64,000 nucleotides of DNA. Origin: Paenibacillus montanisoli (GTDB taxonomy: Bacteria; Bacillota; Bacilli; Paenibacillales; Paenibacillaceae). The notes beneath the pieces were generated by a model. It was not told where the DNA came from. It searched no databases and saw nothing but the letters and a program-made list of their open reading frames with translations. A program made the translations under genes and the position numbers. The stretch covers positions 124,001 to 188,000 of the forward strand of contig NZ_QLUW01000003.1 in the NCBI RefSeq assembly GCF_003268025.1, given 5' to 3'. Every line of letters starts with the position of its first letter. Position 1 is the stretch's first letter. Below, piece after piece: positions 52,438 to 59,750 of this stretch.

Positions 52438-53139
52438 ATGCTGCTAGAAGTAATTGCACTAACACCGGAGGATGCACGGCAGGCGGCCGCTTCCGGCGCG
52501 GACCGGATCGAGCTCGTCTCGGTCATCGAGGAGGGCGGGCTTACGCCGGCGCTCCAATTCGCGGAGGAAATAACGGCGGAATCCGCCATCCCGGTCCATG
52601 TCATGATCCGTCCGCACAGCAGAAGCTTCCGTTATTCGGAGGAGGATATGGAGCTGATGCTGGGCAGCATGAAGGAGCTGCGGCGTTTTAGACTCGGCGC
52701 GTTCGTCCTCGGCGTATTAACCGCTGAACGGACGGTCGATGAGGAGAAGCTGAAGCGGCTGCTCGATGCCGCGGACGGCGTGCCGGTTACGTTTCACCGG
52801 GCGTTCGACGAAGCGCGTAATTTGGAGGAGGCGTACGAGACGCTGGCCAAGCACCCGCTCATCCGCACGGTGCTGACATCCGGCGGGATGCCGAGCGTAC
52901 TCGATGCGCAGCATCAAATCGCCAAGCTCGTACGGCTGAGCGGCAGCCCCGGTTCGGCGCCTGAAGTGCTGGCGGGGAGCGGTCTGACGCCGGAGACGGT
53001 AGCCGATTTCGTGCGGCGGACAGGCGTCCGTGCCGTTCATTTCGGCTCGGGGGTGCGGCAGAACGGCAAGGCGGCGGCTCCGATCGATCCGCTGCGGATG
53101 GCGGCCGTTCTGGCTGCCCTCCATCCGGAGGTCAAGTAA
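52438..53139 (+). CDS. cutC: CutC family protein
   Basis: The 233-residue TIM barrel has the CutC pattern: GADRIELVSVIEEGGLTPAL, VHVMIRPHSRSFRYSEED, and VTFHRAFDEARNLEEAYETL. CutC was linked to copper homeostasis in E. coli, but that role is disputed and many members are in carbohydrate loci. Position inside this glycan locus favours a role in sugar metabolism. ATG 52438 follows GGAAGGAG; the longer frame has no site. Confidence 0.88.
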   Translation: MLLEVIALTPEDARQAAASGADRIELVSVIEEGGLTPALQFAEEITAESAIPVHVMIRPHSRSFRYSEEDMELMLGSMKELRRFRLGAFVLGVLTAERTVDEEKLKRLLDAADGVPVTFHRAFDEARNLEEAYETLAKHPLIRTVLTSGGMPSVLDAQHQIAKLVRLSGSPGSAPEVLAGSGLTPETVADFVRRTGVRAVHFGSGVRQNGKAAAPIDPLRMAAVLAALHPEVK

Positions 53140-53291
53140 GGCTGAACTAGCAGCTGCGCATGTCGCCGTATAGCTGCAACGCCGCACTCGCAGCTGCATT
53201 AGCTAGCTGCGGCTCTATCCTGCCGCATGCTGCGGCGCCGCGGGTCGTGCATCCTGTGTACAACACACAATGGGTCAGGAGGAAAAACAAC

Positions 53292-54296
53292 ATGTCTGAG
53301 ATTTTGGTAAATGAATACCGCGGCGGCTATGTGGAGAATGTCCACTCCGGCCATATTTGCGGCGTAGATGCAAACGGTATCCGTTACGGCGCCGGCAACG
53401 TGCGCCATTTAACCTTTCTGCGCTCGTCCGGCAAGCCGATTCAAGCGCTCCCGGCACTCGTCCACGGCGCGGATGAAGCGTTCGGCTTAACCGAGAAGGA
53501 AACGGCGATCATGGCCGGCTCCCACAGATCCGAGACATTCCATGTCACGGAGCTGGAATCGATGCTCGGCAAGCTTGGCATTGACGAGGACCAGCTCATC
53601 TGTTCGCCGACTTATCCGCTGAACGAAAGCGCAGCGTATGAGCTGAAGACCGCCGGATCGCCGAAACGCCGGATTTATCATAACTGCTCCGGGAAGCATC
53701 TTGGCATTCTGTCGCTTTGCAAGCATAAAGGCTACGCCTTGTCCGGTTACACGGATACGGATCACCCGGCCCAGCAGGAAATCGCCTCCACGCTCGCTTA
53801 CCTGGCGTCCATGCCGGCAGAGGAAGTCGTGACAGGCGTGGACGGCTGCGGCTGTCCGGTATTCGCGATTCCGCTTGACCGGCTGGCAACTGCTTATTTG
53901 AAGCTGGCGCGGCCTGACTTGATTGAAGATGCCAACGTTCGCCGGGCCGTTGTTCGGATCACCGGGCTCATGAACAGCCATCCCGAGATGGTGGCCGGCA
54001 CCGAACAAATTTGTACGATTTTGCTCATGGACGACAATATCGTGGCCAAAGGCGGAGCCAAGGGCGTGTACTGCTTCGGGCTTCGCGAGGAAGGACTCGG
54101 CTTTGCCTTGAAGGTGCTCGACGGCTCCCAAGAGGAATGGCCGCTCATCATCGCTTCGATTCTGGAGCAGATCGGCTACTCGCGGCGGGAAACGATCGAT
54201 CGGCTCCGCGCGCTGGCGCCTGCCGATATCCTCAATGACAACGGCGTCGTCGCAGGCCGCAACGAAGCGGTCTTCCAGCTGAAGCGATACGAATAA
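53292..54296 (+). CDS. Asparaginase II family protein
   Basis: The 334-residue product belongs to the asparaginase II family (related to R. etli AnsA), seen in FLRSSGKPIQALP, AGSHRSETFH, NCSGKHLG and VDGCGCPVFA with conserved Cys/Ser/Lys residues. It should hydrolyse L-asparagine to aspartate and ammonia in the cytoplasm. In a glycan locus it could also handle Asn released from glycopeptides, which is speculative. ATG 53292 has AGGAGG. The 152 bases before it are GC-rich with several AGCTGC motifs. Confidence 0.85.
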   Translation: MSEILVNEYRGGYVENVHSGHICGVDANGIRYGAGNVRHLTFLRSSGKPIQALPALVHGADEAFGLTEKETAIMAGSHRSETFHVTELESMLGKLGIDEDQLICSPTYPLNESAAYELKTAGSPKRRIYHNCSGKHLGILSLCKHKGYALSGYTDTDHPAQQEIASTLAYLASMPAEEVVTGVDGCGCPVFAIPLDRLATAYLKLARPDLIEDANVRRAVVRITGLMNSHPEMVAGTEQICTILLMDDNIVAKGGAKGVYCFGLREEGLGFALKVLDGSQEEWPLIIASILEQIGYSRRETIDRLRALAPADILNDNGVVAGRNEAVFQLKRYE

Positions 54297-54320
54297 GGAA
54301 GCGAAAGAGGCGAGAGGACA

Positions 54321-55193
54321 ATGAAAATCGGGTTAAGCACATACAGCTTGTTAAACGCGCTCAAGTCCGGCGAAATGACCATACTGGACGCCATTCAGTG
54401 GATCGCGGACAACGGCGGGGAGCATATGGAAATCGTTCCTTACGGCTTCACGCTCGTCGACAATCCGGAACTGGCCGATGCGGTGCGCGAGAAAGCGAAA
54501 GAAGCCGGCATCGCGCTGTCCAACTATTCCATGCCCGCGAATTTCGTGCAGCCGGACGAAGCGGCGTTCGAAGCGGAGATGGCCCGCGTCAAGGAGCACG
54601 TGGATCTCATTCACCGGCTCGGCATCAAGCATATGCGCCATGACGTAACGGCGTTTACGATCCAGAAGGAGCAAATGACGATCGCGTGGTTCGAGGAGAA
54701 CCTGCCGCTGATGGTGAAGGGCAGCCGGATCATTGCCGATTACGCGGCGCAGTTCGGCATTACGACCACGATCGAAAATCACGGCTTCAGCGTGCAGGCA
54801 AGCGACCGCGTGCAGCGGGTACTGCAAGCCGTAGACCGTCCGAATTTCAAAACGACGCTCGACATCGGCAATTTCATGTGCGTGGACGAAAATCCGGTGA
54901 TCGGCGTCATGAAGAACCTGCCGTACGCTTCGCTCGTTCATTTTAAAGACTTCTATTTCCGTCCGTTCGACGAGCCGCCGGGCGGCGGCAACTGGTTCCT
55001 CACGAGCAACGGCAACTACTTGCGCGGCGCTATTGTCGGCCACGGCGAAATTCCGATTCGCAAAATTATCAAGCTGATCAAGCAATCCGGTTACGATGGC
55101 AATATCACGGTCGAGTTCGAGGGCATGGAAGAATGCAAGTCGGCTTCGCGGATCGCGATGGATAATCTCCGCCGTCTGTGGGACGAAGCTTGA
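54321..55193 (+). CDS. Sugar phosphate isomerase/epimerase, xylose isomerase-like TIM barrel
   Basis: The 290-residue protein is an AP-endonuclease-2-like barrel with metal ligands in GGEHMEIVPYG, TTIENHGF (Glu, His), FKTTLDIGNFM (Asp), LVHFKDFYF (His) and a final ITVEFEGMEE Glu. These enzymes isomerise or epimerise ketoses or cyclitols in the cytoplasm. It would process a monosaccharide freed by the glycosidases of the locus. AGGCGAGAGGAC lies upstream of the ATG. Confidence 0.87.
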   Translation: MKIGLSTYSLLNALKSGEMTILDAIQWIADNGGEHMEIVPYGFTLVDNPELADAVREKAKEAGIALSNYSMPANFVQPDEAAFEAEMARVKEHVDLIHRLGIKHMRHDVTAFTIQKEQMTIAWFEENLPLMVKGSRIIADYAAQFGITTTIENHGFSVQASDRVQRVLQAVDRPNFKTTLDIGNFMCVDENPVIGVMKNLPYASLVHFKDFYFRPFDEPPGGGNWFLTSNGNYLRGAIVGHGEIPIRKIIKLIKQSGYDGNITVEFEGMEECKSASRIAMDNLRRLWDEA

Positions 55194-55225
55194 TTTTCAA
55201 ATGTAAAGAGAGGCGGCGTTAAAGC

Positions 55226-56503
55226 ATGCAAACGGTTCAAAAGCCGGTACCTACGGCCAAGCAGCTTGCTTATCAGAACATGGAATTCGGGCTGTTTCTT
55301 CATTTCGGCTTGCGTACGTTCTACGAAGGATATGCGGATTTCGACGAGCGGCCGATGTCGCCGTCCGACTTTAACCCGGTTGGGCTGGATTGCGAGCAGT
55401 GGATTCGGACCGCGAAGGAAGCAGGCATGAACTATGCGGTGCTGACGGCCAAGCACCATGACGGCTTCTCCAACTGGCCTTCCAAGTACAGCACGTTCAC
55501 GGTCGAAGCTTCGCCATGGAAAGACGGCAAGGGCGATGTCGTTCGCGAATACGTGGATGCGTGCCGCAAGTACGGCGTTAAGCCGGGTCTCTATTACTCG
55601 CCTTATGACGGCTCGGCGAATTTCTATACGCAGGATGCAAAAGCTTATGACGATTATTTCGTCAATCAAATTACGGAGCTGCTGACCCATTACGGCGATA
55701 TCGACATCCTCTGGTTCGACGGCTGCGGCTCGGAAGGCCATACGTACGACTGGAAACGGATCATCGGCGAAATCCGCCGCTTGCAGCCGAACATTCTTAT
55801 TTTCAATATGGGCGATCCGGATTTTCGCTGGATCGGAAACGAGGACGGCGTCGCGTCGATTCCGTGCTGGAACGTTGCCGATTCCACCGACTTCTCGATT
55901 CTTACGACGGAGAAGGAGCAGCTTGGCGAACAGCTCTGGCTGCCGGCGGAATGCGACGTGCAAATGCGGTATAACCGGATCAGCTGGTTTTACAGCGACG
56001 AAGACGAGCATATGGTCAAGAGCGTCGATGAGCTGATGGGGCTTTATTACCTGTCGGTCGGCCGCGGCACCAATCTGCTGCTCAATATCGGACCGAACCG
56101 CGAAGGGCTGCTCCCAAGCAAGGATGCGGAGCATTTGCGCCAATTCGGCGATGAAATCCGCCGCCGCTTCGGCCATCCGGCGGCGACGCTGGCTGCATGC
56201 AAGCAAGAAGGGCGGACATGGAAATATGCCGCTCAAGAGAAGCACTTGATCGATCATATCATCATTCAAGAAGATTTGACGCACGGCGAAAGCGTGCGCC
56301 GGTTCAGACTGTCCGTCATCACGGAAAAGTCTCATGGCAAGATCGTCGTTTACGAAGGCCAAAATATCGGCCATAAAACGATTATCCGCATTCCGACGAT
56401 CAAAGCGTCCGGCGCCATTCTCGAGCTTTTGGAATGCGAAGGCGAACCGGTCATCCGGGAGCTGTCCTTCCATTATGCCGGCGAAGCGGGCGGGGCGCGT
56501 TGA
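55226..56503 (+). CDS. GH29 alpha-L-fucosidase, no signal peptide
   Basis: The 425-residue enzyme has the GH29 barrel: FGLFLHFGLRTFYEG, MNYAVLTAKHHDGFSNWPSKYSTF, and IDILWFDGCG where Asp165 is the likely nucleophile. It lacks a signal peptide, so it removes fucose in the cytoplasm from imported glycans. C-terminal beta-sandwich (about 335-425) is as usual. GAGAGGCGG precedes the ATG. Its end overlaps the sulfatase start. Subfamily A or B cannot be told with confidence. Confidence 0.9.
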   Translation: MQTVQKPVPTAKQLAYQNMEFGLFLHFGLRTFYEGYADFDERPMSPSDFNPVGLDCEQWIRTAKEAGMNYAVLTAKHHDGFSNWPSKYSTFTVEASPWKDGKGDVVREYVDACRKYGVKPGLYYSPYDGSANFYTQDAKAYDDYFVNQITELLTHYGDIDILWFDGCGSEGHTYDWKRIIGEIRRLQPNILIFNMGDPDFRWIGNEDGVASIPCWNVADSTDFSILTTEKEQLGEQLWLPAECDVQMRYNRISWFYSDEDEHMVKSVDELMGLYYLSVGRGTNLLLNIGPNREGLLPSKDAEHLRQFGDEIRRRFGHPAATLAACKQEGRTWKYAAQEKHLIDHIIIQEDLTHGESVRRFRLSVITEKSHGKIVVYEGQNIGHKTIIRIPTIKASGAILELLECEGEPVIRELSFHYAGEAGGAR

Positions 56504-57978
56504 GCGGCGGCGGGACGCAAGGGAAGCCTAACATTCTGCTGATCGCGGTGGATCAGATGCGCGGCGACTGCTTGGGAGCGCTCGGCCATCCCGTCGCGGA
56601 GACGCCGAACCTCGACCGTTTGGCGCGTGCCGGCGTGCTGTTCCGCAGCGCATACTCGGCCACGCCGACCTGTGTCCCAGCCAGGGCGGCGCTGATGACC
56701 GGCATGAGCCAGCGTTCGCACGGACGCATCGGCTATCAGGACTGCGTCCCTTGGGAGTACGAGCACATGCTGGCAGGCGAGCTTGCCAGTGCCGGCTACC
56801 ATACCCAATGCGTCGGCAAAATGCACGTGTTTCCCGCCCGGAATCTGTGCGGGTTCCACAATGTCGTGCTGCATGACGGCTATTTGCATCATAACCGCAG
56901 CAGGCACAACAACTCGGTAAACGGGCATTTTGACCAAGTGGACGATTATCTGACCTGGCTGCGCCAGACCGCCGGCGCGCATCTCGATATTACCGATAAC
57001 GGGCTCGACTGCAATGCGTCGGCGGCGGCGAGGCCTTGGCATTTGGCGGAAGAGCTGCATCCGACGAACTGGACGGTGACGCAGTCGATCGATTTCCTGC
57101 GCCGGCGCGACCCGGGCAAGCCGTTCTTCCTGTTCACGTCGTTCGTTCGTCCGCATGCGCCGCTGGATCCGCCTCAGGCCTATTTCGATATGTACAAGGA
57201 CCTCGAGCTGCCTGATCCTCCGATCGGCGATTGGGTCGATGTCGAAGCAGCGAAGACCAGCGGCTCTTCCGATCCGGTCACGCATTTCGGCGTGGTGCCC
57301 AAGCGCCGTCTGGACCGTTCGCGGGCTGCTTATTATGCGCTCATTACGCATATCGACGACCAGATCGGCCGGCTGCTGAACGCCTTGTATGAATACGGCG
57401 TCTCGCAAAATACGGTCGTTCTGTTCGTCTCCGATCACGGAGAGCTGCTTGGCGATCACCATTACTTCCGCAAAGCGCTTCCGTATGAGGGAAGCGCCAA
57501 GGTGCCTTTTATCGTCAGCGACCCTGGCGGCATGCTGAACTTGAGGCGAGGGAGCTCATCGGCGGAGGTGATCGAGCTGCGCGACGTGATGCCGACGATC
57601 CTCGAAATCGCAGGCGCGCCGATACCGGACACCGTGGACGGGTGCAGCGTGCTGCCGCTATGCCGCGGCGAGCAGGCGGAGTGGCGCGCTTATATTCACG
57701 GCGAACACAGCTATGGCGCGCTCTCGAACCATTTTGTCACGGATGGCCAGGAGAAATATATTTGGTTCTCGCAGAGCGGCGAGGAGCAGCTGTTCGACCT
57801 TGTGGGCGATCCGCGGGAGCTGGTCAATCTGGCCGCGTCACCGCACTGGCAGAACCGGTTGGCCATGTGGCGGAAGCGGCTTGCGGAGGAGCTTGAGGGC
57901 CGGGAGGAAGGCTACGTGCAGAACGGAACGCTCGTTGCCGGTCGGCCTCCGCGTCTATTGCTGACCCGCGCCACATAA
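56500..57978 (+). CDS. Sulfatase with CxPxR formylglycine motif
   Basis: The 492-residue type I sulfatase has NILLIAVDQMRGD with metal-binding Asp residues, C58-VPAR as formylglycine site, GYHTQCVGKMH and VVLFVSDHGELLGDHH. It would remove sulfate esters from sugars; conversion of Cys58 needs a maturase that is not in this window. The only fitting start is TTG 56500, overlapping the fucosidase stop (TTGA), with weak GGGCGGGG before it. No signal peptide, so it is cytoplasmic, which is unusual for sulfatases. Confidence 0.88.
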   Translation: MSGGGTQGKPNILLIAVDQMRGDCLGALGHPVAETPNLDRLARAGVLFRSAYSATPTCVPARAALMTGMSQRSHGRIGYQDCVPWEYEHMLAGELASAGYHTQCVGKMHVFPARNLCGFHNVVLHDGYLHHNRSRHNNSVNGHFDQVDDYLTWLRQTAGAHLDITDNGLDCNASAAARPWHLAEELHPTNWTVTQSIDFLRRRDPGKPFFLFTSFVRPHAPLDPPQAYFDMYKDLELPDPPIGDWVDVEAAKTSGSSDPVTHFGVVPKRRLDRSRAAYYALITHIDDQIGRLLNALYEYGVSQNTVVLFVSDHGELLGDHHYFRKALPYEGSAKVPFIVSDPGGMLNLRRGSSSAEVIELRDVMPTILEIAGAPIPDTVDGCSVLPLCRGEQAEWRAYIHGEHSYGALSNHFVTDGQEKYIWFSQSGEEQLFDLVGDPRELVNLAASPHWQNRLAMWRKRLAEELEGREEGYVQNGTLVAGRPPRLLLTRAT

Positions 57979-58022
57979 GCGATGTATTAAAGGGAGCACA
58001 CCGCTCCAGAGAGCGCCCGGAA

Positions 58023-58214
58023 ATTCTAACGGATGCTACAGCGCTTATTTGCATAATAATAGCTTTTCTTAAACTCTAACGGTCGCCAGAGGCGTTATTT
58101 GGCCCCAATCGGAAGAATTCGCTGTCCGAATCGCCAAATAGCGTTGCTGAGAACCGTTAGAATTTCAAAAAGGGCCATTTGAGGCTAAATAGCGTGCGTG
58201 GCAACCGTTAGCGC
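58023..58214. repeat. Second intergenic repeat cluster
   Basis: Two direct units, ATTCTAACGGATGCTACAGC-GCTTATTTG (58023) and CTCTAACGGTCGCCAGAGGC-GTTATTTGG (58074), are followed by two inverted units, AAATAGCGTTGCTGAGAACC-GTTAGAAT (58128-58164) and AAATAGCGTGCGTGGCAACC-GTTAGCGC (58179-58214). The order, two direct then two inverted, is the same as at 31535-31741, so the whole cluster can fold as one hairpin. Confidence 0.82.
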
Positions 58215-58313
58215 ATGCGCGGCAGCATGAGGCAAATTCGAATCTCGAAAAGCCTGATGTAAGTCAAACATCCGGACTCGCGATTGATCCTAATTCCTTT
58301 ATTGGACAGCCTG

Positions 58314-58351
58314 AGAAACCCAACGTTTTGAAAAAAACGTTGGGTTTCTTT
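58314..58351. terminator. Orphan strong terminator
   Basis: AGAAACCCAACGTTT and AAACGTTGGGTTTCT form a 15-bp perfect stem with a short A-rich loop. It may act in both directions. The nearest upstream gene ends 335 bases earlier, so it could end a small RNA or read-through from the sulfatase operon. Confidence 0.75.
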
Positions 58352-58504
58352 ACACTTCGGGGAGCATGTTGCTCTTGTTTTTGTATGGCCGGATTCGGTT
58401 AAGCGAAGTCGCATAGGAAGTAAATAACCAGCAAAGCCCCGTGTGCTATAATCTATGAAACTCTTCCTCTTCCGGGAGGATCGTTCAATAAAGGAGAGAA
58501 GTAG

Positions 58505-59671
58505 ATGAACGGGCAAAAGCAACAGGCGCAAGGCGAGCTATGGTTTCTGCAGGAGGAAGCGCTGCTGGAGGCGAATCGGCTGGCCCTGCTTCCGGCTGGG
58601 GCAATGGATGCGCTGCTGCTGGCGGCGGAGACGATTCGGCAGGACGAGAGGCTTAGCTCGCTGGCGCTGAGGGGGTATCGGCTGCTGTTTCAACCGGAGA
58701 CGGCCGGATCGCCGGATGCCGCGAAGCATGGCAGCGAATCGGGCGGCGAAACGCTGTCCGGCATTTTGTCGGCGATGGGTGAGGGCGCTGAGCTGTATCA
58801 GCCGATCATTCTATTGAGCGGGCTGCGGCGGCTAGAAGGGCTGTACGCGGAGAGAGCAATTCCGCAGGAGGTGCTCGTCCACACGCTCAGCGACATGGCG
58901 CTGTGGATGCATGATTATTACGCACGGCATGGCCGATGGGGCCTGGGCAACGAGTGGCTCGTATACCACATGTCCTTCCGGCTGTTCCGCATCGGCCGGC
59001 TGCAGTTCGATCGCAGCCGCTTCGGCGGCGGCGTGCGCGTGCTGCGCCATCGCGAGTCCCGGGAAGTGACCGTTCTCGCGGAGAGCGGCATCCGCTACCG
59101 CAGCGACGGGCTGATCGACGGGACCAACAACTTGTTCGACGAGGCGGGTGCATGGGAATCCGTGCTCGAGGCCGATGCGCATGCGATTCGCGGCCATCGC
59201 ATTGATGAAGGCGGCTTTGCGAGCAGGCATGCCGAGTCATTCCGCGTCGAGGAATGGGAGACCGTGCTGCGCCGGGGCGACGCCGTGCTGGACGTCCACA
59301 TCGCCGCAGACGGCAAAATGGATCATGCGCAGTGCTTGGCTTCGATGCGGGAAGCCGTCCTCTTCTTCAAGCGGCATTTCCCGGAAGAGCATCGGCTGGC
59401 GTTCGCATGCACCTCGTGGCTGCTCGATCCGCAGTTCGGGGAAATGCTGGGCGACGCCTCCAACATCGTCCGGTTCCAGCGCGAGTTCAGGCTGTATCCG
59501 GTCGGCGGCGACGGCAACGAGGGGCTGCGCCGCATCTTCGGCGACCTGTATGAAGATCGGTCGGCTGCGCCCCGCGATACGTCGCTTCGCCGCGCCGTGC
59601 TGGACCATCTCGCCGCTGGCGGGGGGCTTAGAGATATGGGCGGATTTATTTTGATGCTTGAACAAGAATAG
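58505..59671 (+). CDS. Two-domain acyltransferase (N-acyltransferase N / GNAT-C, DUF5596)
   Basis: The 388-residue protein matches DUF5596-type proteins with an N-terminal helical domain (about 1-150) and a C-terminal GNAT-like domain with LDVHIAADGKMDHAQCLASMREAVLFFKRHFPEE, FACTSWLLDPQFGEML and NIVRFQREFRLYP. The usual motif HIP-x-G-P is HIAADG here. These occur next to glycosidases in Firmicutes, but the reaction is not known. AAAGGAGAG precedes the ATG. It lies behind the glycan locus but separated by a terminator. A bidirectional terminator follows. Confidence 0.78.
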   Translation: MNGQKQQAQGELWFLQEEALLEANRLALLPAGAMDALLLAAETIRQDERLSSLALRGYRLLFQPETAGSPDAAKHGSESGGETLSGILSAMGEGAELYQPIILLSGLRRLEGLYAERAIPQEVLVHTLSDMALWMHDYYARHGRWGLGNEWLVYHMSFRLFRIGRLQFDRSRFGGGVRVLRHRESREVTVLAESGIRYRSDGLIDGTNNLFDEAGAWESVLEADAHAIRGHRIDEGGFASRHAESFRVEEWETVLRRGDAVLDVHIAADGKMDHAQCLASMREAVLFFKRHFPEEHRLAFACTSWLLDPQFGEMLGDASNIVRFQREFRLYPVGGDGNEGLRRIFGDLYEDRSAAPRDTSLRRAVLDHLAAGGGLRDMGGFILMLEQE

Positions 59672-59698
59672 CCTCATGGGGCGCACCCCAAAAGCAAA

Positions 59699-59744
59699 AC
59701 AAAACGCCAATGGCCGGTTTAAGATCCGGACATTGGCGTTTTTT
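59699..59744. terminator. Bidirectional terminator
   Basis: AAAACGCCAATG and CATTGGCGTTTT form a 12-bp stem with inner GCCGG/CCGG pairing; T-runs lie on both sides. It serves the convergent acyltransferase and secreted-protein genes. Confidence 0.9.
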
Positions 59745-59750
59745 GCACCG

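Larger units (their letters stand above)
57979..58504. other. 526-base intergenic region with repeats and an orphan terminator
   Basis: This gap contains the repeat cluster (58023-58214), then about 100 bases without clear signals, a strong hairpin-terminator (58314-58351), and the promoter region of the acyltransferase gene (TATAAT-like TATAATC at 58446-58452). No gene with a ribosome binding site was seen. Confidence 0.6.

Noticed and set aside
55091-56473. 460-codon minus-strand frame opposite the fucosidase
   Set aside because: Shadow frame; GH29 motifs lie on the plus strand.
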